Notes: generated from the letters alone by a model not told the origin. A stretch of DNA of 64,000 nt from Anopheles merus (GCF_017562075.2 NC_054083.1:17802542-17866541), one strand, 5' to 3'. Shown: positions 49,607-63,100, counted from the stretch's first letter. Numbers and translations are program-made.

Positions 49607-49659
49607 CCCGAGAGATGTTTTGGTTTTACGCAAAGGTTTTACCTTTTTCGCGCCTGCGG
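49607..49659 (-). repeat. right arm of the 53-bp inverted repeat
   Basis: Reverse-complement partner of 48437-48489 with four mismatches, all beyond position 34 of the arm. In the only long shared reading frame all four differences would change the amino acid, which argues against a conserved coding exon. Confidence 0.85.
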
Positions 49660-49873
49660 TTCAGTTTTCGACAGCGAGGTACACTCATCGAGCAAGAATG
49701 TGTCAACCAGACAACTTTCCCCTTGCTCCGGCCACACCGGTGTTTTTATCATTTATCATCTTTCCTAACGGGTGTATAATCAATCATGATCGTCCGGTGT
49801 TGGTTGCGCACAGCGGGTCGCACGATGGCTCAGGCTTCGGTTGAAGAAAGGAGGAAAAAAATCCACAACTCAC

Positions 49874-50288
49874 CACGATATTCGTACGGATGGATGTAAA
49901 ACGGATGATTTCACCCGCTCGCTTGTCGGTGAGCGTAAAAATGTGCACAAACCCCGATCGGCTGGACTGCTGCACGGAACGGAAGTTGTAACTGTCGCAA
50001 CAAAAGTGCTTTAATCGAACAAACGCAAACATATGCCGCACAGTGCATTACTTGCAACAAATGGAAACAAATGTTATGGAGAGTGCTTTTTTTGTTGCCT
50101 CGATCACTTACAGCACCCATGGGGCCACCCCACTTACCATGGAAGAAGAACGTTCATTCAGGAATGCTGGTGGAATGGCTGCTGGCGAATGACTGACGAC
50201 GACAGTTCCAGATTCCATCACGACACTATCATGATGATCGATTGAAAGCTTGCTAACTACAAAGTGTTTGTTTAAGCAGCTGGCTTCT
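49874..50288 (-). CDS. two coding exons, probable N-terminal part of the HR1-PDZ gene
   Basis: Exon 50288-50112 has a strong acceptor (TTTGCATTTCAG) and a consensus donor (GTGCT|GTAAGT). It continues in phase 2 into exon 49991-49874 (GCGACAG acceptor, GTG|GTGAGT donor, phase 0). The frame reads EASCLNKHFVVSKL, then MESGTVVVSHSPAAIPPAF, then SVQQSSRSGFVHIFTLTDKR and ends IIRFTSIRTNIV. Phase 0 at 49874 fits the phase-0 acceptor at 47733 of the HR1-PDZ exons, so the simplest model is one gene. A second consensus donor at 50138 (CCATG|GTAAGT), also phase 0, would instead join the first exon directly to 47733 and skip the second. The methionine of MESGT (within the first exon) is a possible start if the upstream exon is noncoding. 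I do not recognise a domain here. Confidence 0.62.
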
Positions 50289-51587
50289 CTGAAATGCAAA
50301 CATAAAGAAAAAAAGAGATATAGAAAATTTAAAGTTATTTCAATAAGAACATACTTAACTTATGATACAAATACGTATATCAACCGTAGCGTAAGTAAAT
50401 TAAAGCAACAGTGAGATGAAAAATAGCGAAACAATCATGAAAAAGACGAATAATTTGAACTATAAAACATTTGAAAACATAAATACATCAAAACATCAAA
50501 AGAGAAGCAATGACAAAGAGTAAAAATGAATAAATGCCGTAAAAAATGATAAAAATAACTTACAAATAATAAATAAAAAAGAAACCAGAAAAACTGTCGA
50601 AGCGCTTTACTTTCTGCCAATAAGTAAAGCATCTACTTATTCGTTTATATTGTCAGCATTTATGCTACCCAAAATGTTGTTTATGTTATTACTTATTTGT
50701 TAGATATTTTTTGGTTATTATTCAAATGTTCCAACCCTACATATTTTTATTTCTCTAGTTTATTTAATTCAATTATTTATAATGGCGATTTGAATATAGT
50801 AGGATATTTTCATGTTTTTATTTTATGTTGACCACTAAAGACCGTCAAAAAGCAATTTCTTTTTTACTTTACTTTACGTACTTTTTTTTTACTTTTCTTC
50901 TGTTCTTGTATGTTGATCGCATCATATTCATTTCCTGTTGACATTACTGTTAAATTGAATTTACACGTTTCGGTTTTTAACTAAACAACCATTGTCATGC
51001 CGACACTACGTGCTCAGTTTAAAGGAACTAAGACCAAGAAGAATTTCCGCATAAAATAATTATTCCATTGAATAATCGTAAGCCTTTCTACCTCACACCG
51101 GGATCTCCAGCCCATTATCGTTCGAAAAAACAACCCTCGGCGAAAGAAACGACATCATAATCGCTTAAACGTTCTAACGCACGCCCGAATAACATATTTT
51201 GCATCACGGATAATCACCATCCTCCCACCCACATTGTGTAACATTCAAACAAAAAGTTCTGTGAACCATCCACAAACCACAAACCCCAGAGTGTGAAGAC
51301 TGAAGAGCACCATTGGCATGGCATCGTGCCCGCGCTATACAACACCACGCGATGTCTGGCGCAAAGAGCACCATCCGATGCGCTCCAGTTTGCACATAAT
51401 TTGCCTCCAATTTGCCTCTTCCCAAACTACCAAGCGAAGAAAAGGCCACAATCAGCACCCTTTCGACGTGCCGATGATCGGGTTAGGCCTACCTACCTAG
51501 GCCCATAATGCCTCCGCAGGCCTATGCATATGATATAACCTAGCAAGAAATTGCTCCTCTTTTACATTGCCCAGGTTTCGTCATCAA

Positions 51588-51601
51588 GGGGGGGGGGGGG
51601 G
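51588..51601 (+). repeat. poly(G) run of 14
   Basis: Fourteen consecutive G residues in mixed-composition DNA; length may be unreliable because such runs are hard to sequence. Confidence 0.85.
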
Positions 51602-52500
51602 CTACAACGACGCGATCATACGCCCGAAACATACAAGACATAACCGTCAACGGGCAAAACAAAACGACACGCAACAATGCTTTACTGCAGTCCCGCAGGC
51701 CCTTGTCTGCGCGATAGAATAGTCTGGCCGACGCGTACGTGTGCTGGTAGGGCAGCCTCGAGCACGATCGTTGGAACACATTCACGATTAGTGAAAAGTA
51801 AATAAATAAAGACATTTATCGTAATGAGGATTGCACCTGCATCGATCTTACTGGCGAGCGAAGGCATTCGTGTGTTTTTGCTCAACGCACGTGTTGGGTT
51901 GATGATTTTGATTAGTAGCTTGCAACACACATACAACATGTCAGTGAACGAACAAAAAGATAAAAGATATAAAATATTTTCTATAATAATATATTAGTTT
52001 TCAACCATTTTTTATTCGTTATGGATCGCTGCATTAGAAACTAACAAAATAAATAAATTTTGAATTTTTAATAAATTTTAGAGAAAGAAAAATTATCGAA
52101 TCAAAACCCACCATACTGGCTTGAATGTTTCCTTCCGTTCCATTAAATATTCAGTTTTACAGGCAACAGTTTTCCCTCGCTTTCGCGACTCGCCAAGCTA
52201 ACTAGGCTCGCCACAAACCGTTTAATTGACCTTTACTTTCAGCGATTCCGATCTCGACGGTAAAGTTTGTGCTCCGTTTTCGTTGTTTCTATTTTTACGC
52301 AAACCACCCGGCTGCGCTTCTATTTCGCGCAAAATTTTAACTACCATCCGAAAAAACAAAAAAAAAGAAAAAAGAAAGAGGAAACTAAAACAAGATCGCT
52401 ACTTTACCCTCCCGTCGCTGTAAAAAGTAAATGAAAGAGAAATTTATTTTTAAGCAGCTCTATCGAAAGTGCGGCAGTAAGTTTTCCTGACTGTAATCAG

Positions 52501-52692
52501 ATGTTGCAGATTTTTATTTCCTCTTTCTCTCTTACGCTCCCTTTGTTTTTAACGTGCGCAGCAAACGTATTTTACATCGATTGCATCGATCCAAGTGCTT
52601 TCGGCAGTGGTGGTGGGGACAAGAGCCGTATTTTCGGTGGACACCGACGCATCAAATGTAACGCGCTAATGACCGGCAGTGGCAAAAGGTGA
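52501..52692 (+). CDS. doubtful 63-residue secreted-peptide-like ORF
   Basis: Starts MLQIFISSFSLTLPLFLTC, a plausible signal peptide. A short mature region rich in Gly, Asp and basic residues follows, with dibasic HRR and a final GSGKR. Gly-Lys-Arg is the amidation and cleavage signal of neuropeptide precursors, but here it is at the very end and no family is recognised. There are two cysteines outside the hydrophobic segment. No promoter or poly(A) support is visible, and a chance ORF is quite possible. Confidence 0.15.
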   Translation: MLQIFISSFSLTLPLFLTCAANVFYIDCIDPSAFGSGGGDKSRIFGGHRRIKCNALMTGSGKR

Positions 52693-53327
52693 TAATTTCT
52701 TTATGAAACGTAATTACCCTCTAGACCCCACCAGGCCCGGGCAGGCCAGGCGGTTCAGAGTGCGTGCAGTACTTTAATTTTCACATCTCATCCCTCACTC
52801 CTCTTCGGCCGGTAACGAGGAGCAAGAGAAGGGAGCTAAGTAATAAACAGAGATAGGCAGAAGGCGCCATGGGAACTGGTCAGCCGGTCCCGGTCGCTGT
52901 GCATGTTGTTTATCGCACCGGAACCACCATTCATGCCAATCGATTCCATCTGGACAGCCCGAAAACTGTCCCTGGCCAGCAAAGACGCATTCGCTTCTTA
53001 CACATGGTTTATTAGGGGCAACGGAAAAACCGGATCGATCGTACCCTTAATCTTGAGTTATTTATTTTTCGACTTCGATCTTTCTTCCCTTCATTTTGAC
53101 GCCCTTTTTTGCCATGAAATTCTATTACAGCCCTATTTTTTTTTTTCGTCCCCGACCAATATGTCCACTTCTTATCTTTGCTACCCGATCTTCAAACAAA
53201 CACACACTGGCCGGATGTAATTTTGAGTTTCGGGGTTTGGGTTATATCTACAACCCGGCACAGTGTGAAATATTTCTGTAACGTTTGGCTTTACCGAGTT
53301 TTCCGTCCTGCTTATTTTTTCATTTTT

Positions 53328-53410
53328 CTTCTTTTTCTTCTTCTTCTTCTTCTTCTTCTTCTTCTTCTTCTTCTTCTTCTTCTTCTTCATCATCTTCTTC
53401 TTCTTCTTCT
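53328..53410 (+). repeat. (TTC)n trinucleotide tract
   Basis: About 27 TTC units with one CATCATC interruption, a homopurine-homopyrimidine run. It gives polylysine or polyleucine frames that are not genes. Confidence 0.95.
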
Positions 53411-53587
53411 CATTCACATTCTACGACCTCGAAGTGGTAGGAAACATCTTCACATCTCACTGCCTTTTGGCCCGCATCGCAGCTCGCAAGAGAACAAGCG
53501 CTCGTTCTTATTGCTTTGCTCACGGAACCATGTCGCTACGGGAGTGCGATTCTTCCGACTGACGGCAAACAGCACTTCTTGCGTATT

Positions 53588-53743
53588 ATGAATGTTGCTT
53601 TGTTGTTGTGTGTTTTATTAGCGTTATTATTCTTGCCTCAGCCCATCGGCTCATTTAAGCCTCGGCGCACCCCCTTTCGGCAACGCGACACGGAGGAGAG
53701 GCCTCACACCACGACCGGGCGTTCCCTTCCGGTCCTGCGCTAA
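53588..53743 (+). CDS. doubtful 51-residue secreted-peptide-like ORF
   Basis: Starts MNVALLLCVLLALLFLPQPI, a good signal peptide with a likely cut near GS at 21-22. The mature part is about 30 residues, strongly basic, with RR and RQR sites and no cysteine. That layout would suit a small processed peptide, but no known insect neuropeptide motif or amidation site is present. It lies on the plus strand inside what is probably a minus-strand intron. Confidence 0.2.
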   Translation: MNVALLLCVLLALLFLPQPIGSFKPRRTPFRQRDTEERPHTTTGRSLPVLR

Positions 53744-56700
53744 AGAGAGCCTCGCACTGAAGTGACCATGAAGAAGTTGTAAGCAAGACGAGTACCCCGT
53801 ACCAACCACCCTTTTAGGCAGGCAAAGTCATTCCTGCCAGCAGTTGCCCGCTCGAGACACGCAATTCTCCAATCAACCAACCGAGAACTAAGAGCTGGGG
53901 GAGCGGACTTTTGGCTGGCTTTACGGTTGGTTTGTCAGAACCGCAGACCACCACCACCGACAAGTGCTGCGCCCCCTATTGATAGTGAGAACTTTTGCTC
54001 GGAAAATTAACCTACAATCTTCGTTGCTTGTGGTTGTGGACTGAACCACAGTGCGGTTGCCGGGACAAAGGTGCTTTCCGGGGGCCGAATAATTGTGTGT
54101 GAATTATTTTGCTGCACGTCCCAAGAAGCAGCGTGGTCAAACGGGACCCGGCGCAGACACTTCCGGTCGTGGTGCAGTGCCAGGTGTGCGCAAGCTTTAT
54201 TGAAAGTGTTTTACCGAACTCGTGAGGGAGGGGTTGAATGTTATAAATCCAATGCCTGTAGAATGGCCTGGACATAAACAAAAAAAATGCCGTACCGGAA
54301 CATAACCTAGTTTTTCTGTAAAAAATGAAGTCCTGATGGTAGTGCCGGAATTATGTTCGCTGCATACCGATAGAGTCAAATTCATTCAACATAGCGATGC
54401 CTATTACTTAACGACAAAATATGCTGGCAAGTGACCCCCTGTATGCGGCGAAATAAATTAATGCTAACGAATGTCAAGTGGGAGGGAATGGTAACGACAC
54501 GAAATGTTTGAGCTACATTTAATTTTCCCATACAAACGGAATAATGGACACATCAACCTCATTTCTTGAGGCTTATTTCGATCGATCGATGTACGTTTAG
54601 GTTTACTTTGAACATTACTTTCAGAAAACTAAGCATGCTGAATGAAATGAGAAGAAATAACACACCGAAAGCAACCAGAACCAACCTACGCTCATTGCCG
54701 TTCAGTTGCAGGTTAGCCTCAGTAAACCGTGAAGTTTCATTCTGCGCCTTCTTAAGCGTGTCTCTAATAATTCTTGTTCATGTGCTAGCTTAAGCGCTCA
54801 GCGCGCTTCAGGCTTGGTAGCGCAGAACGGCATAAAAACCCTCGAGTCGTAGCCACAGGATTAGCAATGATTCATTTCAGTTCCGCCTGTCCACAGATCG
54901 GAGCTTCCAGACGCATTAAAACAGCCTACTTGCTGTGCGTGCCAGAGTGAAGGTCACAAACTCGCAAAGCACTTCATTCTCTCGCTGGGATTATATCATT
55001 GCTAGAAACCAATATAAATAATTCATTGCGTGAAAGGATAACAACAGCGATACGATTGAGAAACGATTAGCAAACAGCCACTCACTCATTGAAAACGAAA
55101 CGTTAGCTCGCCCGAACACTTGCAGGACAAGGGACCGCCCTGGTCAAACCCCGTCGGCGAGGAGCAACACTCTAAAGATAGGGGCGGACTGTTGTAACTT
55201 CCTCCCATTCAATTTTGTCTCGGACAAGGTCGCTCCGGAACGAAACCATATTCTGCCAATGTCCCTTTTCCCGGTCGGTCCGCTCGCTGCTGCTTCTCTC
55301 CGTACGCTTTTGCTATTTATTGCCCGTAAGCCAACAAACGCTACACGACGGCCGATAAATCACAACACGAACCCTCGCGCGACTAACTTCTGTGAAAAAC
55401 ACAGCCCGGCCGGCGGCGTTGACCGCTGGAAAAATCGTAAGCAAGAGGGGGAAAAATGGTCAAACCAGCCGCTCTTGGTATCGCTGATGCATGAACTTGA
55501 CCACAACTTGTCCACGGCGCAACGCAATAACAAAGGGGGACACGACGGAAAGACGTTATGCATGATTTCGCTCACCGCCGTTATGCACCACCCGTCCGTC
55601 CGTCAGGGCTAACTATGTTGCACCATTGATTGGCCGGCAGTAACGGTTAGGCACCTGGCCGTCGACCAAGGCCCAGTGGCCGAGGTTGATAAACGCATCC
55701 GGATCGAAGGGTCCGAACAATGATCGATACCGTATTTTTTTTTTTCATTTTTGAACCCCTCCGTGTGCCTCTGCATTCCCTCGAACCCCTTCCCTATTGG
55801 GTTTGTAAGCTACACGAACAACACATCCAACCGTTAATGGTGGTTGGAAACTAATTTTGAACTATCTTTTAACGCACGCGCTCCCGTAGGGCTATCGCTT
55901 TAACCGAGCTGCTAATGCGCTTACCGGTGCACACACAGAAACACACACGCAGGCTGCATGGTCACGCATCGATGGCACCTTGCTGCACATTGTACCGGTG
56001 GGAACTGCACCGAATGACACAGACGCAGAACCGCCGATGCGCCGGCAAATATGCGTTTCCGGATGATGGACGACGGACGAAGGTAATGAAACATGCATTC
56101 ATCATGGTTAAAGTTTGGAACATTTTTTGTTAATGCTGACATGCTACCTTCTTCGGTTAATTGTTAACGGCTTGTAAAGTGTTAATGGCTTTTCCGTTGA
56201 GTAGTTAGTGTGCTATCAGCAAACAGCTTTTAATAAAAAAGTGTTTAATGAAATAAACAGCATCGTTAAATGTTAATTTATACAATTGCAATCATTATCA
56301 TTCAATTTTTAACCCTTCTAGGTCAAACCCTTGGAAGTGAGGATCAAATTAGATTTTGAAATTCGGTTAGTTTTGTATTGAAAATTAAAACATCAACCTT
56401 CGATTAGCGCAAGCTATGAAAATAAAACATTACCGTCATCCGTCGCATATTAAAAGCAAACATTCCACACCATGCCTAAGCGCCGCTCAAACGAGGTAAA
56501 CACAATTCTACCATAAACAAGTAGAAAGGGTTTTGGGATTCAAATCAATTCGAAGCATGTACATGCTACATTAAATATTCCATTCCATCGCGAATTGTCG
56601 GTTAAGATGGGCGTTATTAAAATGCTGAACCGAAAGACACAACCGACCTTGATTTATTGATTTATTTTTTTTTCGCTGCACTGCAGGTACTGTCGTACAG

Positions 56701-57111
56701 GTTCGTCGCTTTCGGTGTTCGAAACTGCTGTAGTGTGGATTCTAAGCTTGTGTCTAACGATCATGACAGCCACGCCGGGCAGCTTTTTCACCTACGAAAT
56801 AATACAATCATCAAGCGAGCTATGTCACTGCAAAGTCATTTCGCGCAGGCGTAAAAGTACGAGTAATAAATTGAGTTTCAGCCTAGCTTTAGAATGAGTT
56901 AAAACAAAAGCAACCCCTTCTAAGGTTAAAGATTGAAACAAACACAGGTGGGACAGTGGGACGTTTGGTTAAAGAGTAAAGAATGTAAATAGAAAACTGT
57001 GAAAAACAATCCTGCGTATCCAAACTGTCTGCGTATATGATGTCGCCGGTTAAGGGGGCAAAATTGGTTGGATTAGGAATCAGTACTAGTAATAAGTATT
57101 TACCGGCTTTT

Positions 57112-57160
57112 AATAACCGAGATCAGCACTACTGAGATCTCTACTGTGATCTCAGTTATT
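57112..57160. repeat. 14-bp inverted repeat (hairpin) with 21-base loop
   Basis: AATAACCGAGATCA at 57112-57125 pairs with TGATCTCAGTTATT at 57147-57160 (13 of 14). The loop contains another palindrome, GAGATCTC. It is too short for a typical miRNA precursor. Confidence 0.75.
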
Positions 57161-60100
57161 CGACTGTAATCGAAGTTGTTGGCTTGTAATAAAAAAACTA
57201 AGATCGTGTTTTATTAATGATCAGGTATCAGATATCAGAAAAAATCGTTGGATGTGACAAATTGAACTTGAATATGGATATTTTTTTTTTGGCAATTACG
57301 CAAATTAAGACGCGTCTGGTGCATCGCTTAAGAGGAATCAAACAATTTTCTTCACTATTCTGTAATACAATTGGGTATCACAAGCTGCAGTGGAAAACAT
57401 TCTAAATGAGATAATCCTGAGTCAAGCAAATCCGATACGTCATCCATCATCATTGTTCATCAGTTGCTTTGCAATATATTGGACAGTATTAAATTGAGAC
57501 TTTGTGGTCTGGAAGTAAAGTTTATCATGTTAAGATAGCTTAAGAAATTCAGTACTGAAAACTTCGTAATAGCTTACTTCATGCTGCTGGTAAGTGTTTA
57601 ATTCTTGCTCCATTTTGACTAAAAAGGCAATCAGAACCCGATCCAATAGCACTCTAATTACACTTTGTAAACAATACAATTGGTAGTAGTATTCTTAAAT
57701 TAGGTTCTGGGCTTTCAATTTTGTCCAAATAACAATAAAAATACAATAGGAAATGGCGAAATTTCGTCTCAAATATGAGTAAGATATCCAAAGTTCAAGT
57801 CTTCTTCAAAGGTTTTCCAGTATACTGGCATTCAGGTATTCAGATGTTGAAGTCACACAGTTGGCATTATTCTGATCTCTTTAAAGTTAATGTATAAATC
57901 GCATACGTTTAAATCCATCGCAATGTTTCATGGTTGCCACTCCCAGCGACACCATAAAATGCATGGAAACAGCTCAAGACAAAGCCATAAATCATATCGC
58001 CTGATACCAACCCTAGACACCTTGGGCAGCCTATTTTCGTTTTGTTTGGTAAAGATTTTAATGATCTGTATACACTTGGTGTAAACAATTGCAACAAATC
58101 AAAATGGCTCTAAAAAAAGAGCTCAGGAATGTGAAATAAACAAAAAAACGTGCCCCAAACACCTAAACACTCACGCACACGTGCATCTACATTAGACATC
58201 GGGTATGATCTCTTCGCACCGTGTCCGGGGAAAGGAGGATGGTGGTAACAATGGCCGCAAATCATTATGCGCAAACGGAACGCACACGAAAGAAAGACAA
58301 CAAACGCTCATCATCCCCCTCAAAAAAACACATACACACACCCCCAACAATGCGCATACATAACAACAGGGAAAAGAAACAACTAATGCGATGTATGTGG
58401 CAGCTCCGGCTCGATCGTCATCGGTGTGATGCCCTCGCGAGATCGCGCTCTTCTTACGATATGTGTAGCCGACGCTAATCTTCCAGTTCCCCACGCTACA
58501 ATAACTACAATTATAAATGCAATTTACCCGTGCAAGTGGCGTCGACGTGTGTGTGTATGTACGTTTGGAGCTAATGTACATTAGCTTCAACCCCGAGCCT
58601 GGCACGGTATGGCGAATGGGTGCGTCTTTGTGCATACTTTTTGCCAAGAGCTACCAACAGCAACCCAACAAAGATGGGAAAAGGGCCCACACTTCAGTTC
58701 GGGTCGTAGGATGCTTCAGGCACTTGAACAACGACGCTCTACCACTGGAGGACCTAAGTTGAGTGGCACTAAAAGACGGTGGCAATTTTCGCTGTCACAC
58801 GCCCCGGCCATTAGAGACATCGCTTATGAGTCACGAGCTAACTGGATCAATTGGTCTGGCCTGTTTCATTAGCCACACGGGGTACATGGAACCAAGCGTA
58901 CCCGGTAAAAGGTCGACTATTCCACACGCAAACGAGAAATCTTCAACAGCTCATCGGAATAGCCCCATCTTGTTTGGGTTGGTCTTCTGCTTCGAGACCT
59001 CTCGATCGACCTCCTCACCGAGAACCGGATCGGCTTTCTCTCGGGCTCGATTCCCGCCAATGCCGTTGCGCTGATTAGTGATTAGTTTTTCAAGGTTAAG
59101 CATCCGATCGGTCCGAGCTGACATCCGCCGATTACCCTCCAGTGTCCTTCACCAGCGAGTACCCTCACAGTACGCTTCCCATCCGCTCGGCATCTTCGTC
59201 GCGGCCAAGCAGAGACGCTAGCGATAAATGCGTCAGTGTGTCATTGCATATTTATTAGCTATCGAATGACGATGGAATCTCTGCCCCGGGACCGGTTTGC
59301 GGCTCCGGATGGATCAATTCCGTTTGCTGGCCATGCATTCCTTCCCTCCATTGTGATGAAGCGCGATGAATAAGTCGCGAACAAATCGATCCGCTATTGC
59401 TCTATCATCGTCACAAACAGCACATGGGTTATTACAGGGAAACAAGTTAGTGGTTGAAACAGGATCGGTGAACAACAGATATAATAATTAGCTAGTATAA
59501 TTCATGCTTTGAGTATCGCTTTTCAGAAACAGAAAACATTCATTGCTTTTGAATAGGCCGTACAAGTAAGATATGGTAAAGCCAAGGACGTTGAGAATGG
59601 AATGTCTTCTTTAAGGAAATATTGTGATTAAACAATTATTTGGAAATTATTCACGAGATTTACTGATTGGCTGATCCTTTCACAAAACCGCGATAATTGT
59701 GTCTTTTGATATTGTGATCCTCATTGATTAGTTTTAAAAATTATAATTTTATGCTTTAATTTTGTTTAACCAAAAACAAAACAAAAATGTGAGAAGTCTG
59801 GAATCAGCGTAATAAGACTCCATTGAGACTAAGACATTCAGTGCTATTGTACTGTATGAATAGTAACATGTTTTTAGGTTACCTGTAATCGTTTATCTCA
59901 CAAGCAATAGAAAATAACAGCAAGTTAAATCAATTTAATGTTTGCAACTCACAAAGATACTCAAACATGCATATTAAATCAGTACCATCGGTGTATCATT
60001 GGGTGCCACCAATAAAATTTTCCATTTCAATGATACACAAGCACACATACACACACATTACATTCATAATCGACACATCCAATACAGCACCAATCGACAT

Positions 60101-63100
60101 ATTTTATATGGCTTCATAAAAAAAACAGTAACATTGTGAGCTAAACAGTTGTGTTTGCCGCCCCTCAGTATCTGGTTGGCGGGATTTACACAGCACTGCC
60201 ATACTTGCCGGTACGTGCCCCTTTAATCTGCCACAGCGCAGATCGACACATCGGCGCGCATTCGTGCGTTGCATACATGAACCACCTGCGAGTAGTGCGC
60301 TACACCCTTGCCCTGCACACGCTGTAGGAGAGTTTTCGCATGATTTATCACACATGTTGGCCCATGTCGATAATTCTGTCGATCATCCGTCATACCGTGG
60401 ATTCCTTGCTACCGTAGGGCCAGCACAATTGCGTACCGTCTGGCTTTTTTCTTCGGTGTTCCAATTGGTTTTTTAGTGTTTATTTGCCCTTTTTTTAAAG
60501 CAAAAACACTCAGTGGCAATGGCAATAATACAAAAAAAAAAACCCCTAGTCACTCCATTCCCTCCCCCGGTAGGGAGAATTCAGGCTAGTTGATGGGGGG
60601 GCAGGTTGTGTGTTGTGATAATTGTACATATGACCCAATTGCTCGATGATCAGATTACACGGCTCGCTATAGCTATAGAAAAATGCTCTGTTTCGGTGGA
60701 TGGGGATCCGAAGATGCGGATCCAGATCCATCGGCCAGAGTCTGTCAGTGTGCCCATACAAAAAAATCAGTGCGCGCTTGTCTTCTGATCACGCATTGAA
60801 TTGTCTGTTTTTCCGCTAGTCCGTTGCTTCGCGCTCAAAATGCTCGTCTCAGGCTGTCAGGCCGATCTCGTGTGATCGATACGATTCGAAAAAGAAAGCA
60901 ATCTTTCTCCTCAGGCTAATTCGTCTGCCGGTGTGGTTGTGTTTCTCTCTGCTCTTGTTGCTTCGCTGCGTAACGTAACATAACGTTACATATACTGCGC
61001 GCACCGAGAAGCGCTCGCCAGGCGTATTCCGGCTTGAATAGCTAACAGGCGTGGACTCATCAGGCTCAACAGGTCAACACCTCTGTTAGTAGCTCAGCAC
61101 ACACACGCACCGGGGGTTTGTTTATTGTTATGTTTTGCTACATTTTTGCGCCCTAACAACAGCAGCTTCCCATCAGCATGTTGCGCTCCGCTTTCTTTGC
61201 TCGGGTCCAATCTTCGCACAGAGCGAACAGAGATCGGAATAGATCTCTTCCTGCTTATATCTGGTGGGTACTATTTTCGCTCCCCGATTAAGCTCAATTT
61301 CACATTCTTAGCATAGCAGTTCGCGCCTCGTTCGTTTTCGCCCATCAGTTCCATCAAGGGTCGCTCAGCAAATTCCAATGTTCGCTGCAAAGTTGTTTCA
61401 GGCGCACTAGACAATAACACTGTATCCGGAATGGGACTCGGGCGCAGACTGGCACAAGACAACAGCAACCCTTCGACCATCGCCCTCTCCCCCTCCTTGC
61501 ACTCGTTTCGTAAGCGCTTCCTAGACCGCATGAAGGTGGCGAAAAATAATTCGTCTGCGTGACGCGCATTTGTCGACCAACGGCGCGAGAGAGATTGTCC
61601 GCGATTGCGCAACAGATCGGGCGGTGGCGGAAAAACAATTCCAAAATCCCAAACCCACCGCGCCACTCTCCATCATGCACAGACGCAAACACATATATTC
61701 GGTTGGCCGGCAATTCGGTGCTGCTTGCGGTGCTTTCGACCCGGGCCTACGTACATCCATCCATTCGAGCTAATTTTTAAAGGTGTGTCGAGCGCGATGA
61801 TGAGTCGGCCTGTTTCTTCCGCCTTCCAGATGTCGCTGCCATTTCGGCCACCTTTTGCCCGCCGCCGTCTCTGCCCTATTGCCGTCTCTGTCCGGCACAC
61901 CAAAAACATGGAAACAATCCTCTTCTGCGTACAATCGGCAAGACTAATCGGTGATGACACTTTTAAGCTATGCGAAAACATTACAATTCCCCTTCATACC
62001 TTACACGTGTGAGGGGGACCGTTGTTTTGTGCAATGGCCTTGTGTTTTCTCCGGTCTGTCGTCTGACAAAACGGTTCCCATTTTAACAAAGCCCCATTTA
62101 AAGGTCAATTTAAATTATTAGCTTTCTTTCTGTTGCGCTAGTGAAGTGAAGCAACCGGTAAAGCATTCCTCTGTGCGACAGTCTGAATCAAATGAATAGT
62201 AATGAGCTTTTCGCAGCACTTACTGTATTTGTAACACCTGTTAAAGCACAGGGTCATTAATAAAAGGAGGAAAAAAGGTTAAATGGGTACAGTTGAAACA
62301 CATGAAGGCACGTACTGTGCCGCAAGCTCGCAAACATCTGCGCAAGGATAAGTTTTGCGCAACAGAATGCTGCTCAAGTTGAACCTCTTTACAGTATTCT
62401 AAATTGTTAAACATTTTTAAGCAATAGACAAAAATCTGGAAATGAAACTCATATATGAAGCCAGAAAATTAAAAAAAAAGAAAGCTAACTTCTCACAGAA
62501 CAAACAGACCATTAGGCTGAATTGTTCTTAGAACCGCAAACACAATCACAATCTTCCTGTTTTCTCCCACCAATGCCATTAAAAATGAACAAAAGGGAGC
62601 AAAACTTAAACGATTCGAATGGCAGTTGACTGGGAGAATAAAGCAAAAAAAGGTTCTTAACCACTCTCAAACCCACTTGCGAAACGGTTCACCGGCTGAA
62701 ATAGGGTCGGCAAACAACGGTCCCTCACCTACCGCCGCGCACCGATCGGTAATTTTCACACACAAGAAACTAAAGGAAATATGCAAGGAAACATGCATAA
62801 AACGAAGGAAAATGTTGCACTCTTCTGCGCACCGCAGGCCCGATCGACCTCTTCTTGCACACTTCCGAAAGTTCGTCCAACAACAACAACAACAACAAGA
62901 ACAATGCCAACCTGCCGATCACTGGTGTCCGGGCAATGGGCAATAAAGTGCACAAAAAAAACTGACACGATCCCTGTACACCCCCCGCTGCTGCTACGAC
63001 ATGCTGCCGCCTTTCCTTTGCGCATGCTGCTGGCGCGTATCGCATGCGTATCGGCACTTCACAGCGTGCCGTGGCGAACTCACCCTCAACGGGCACAGAA

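Noticed and set aside
53181..53417. Polylysine/polyleucine ORFs
   Set aside because: Artefacts of the TTC tract.
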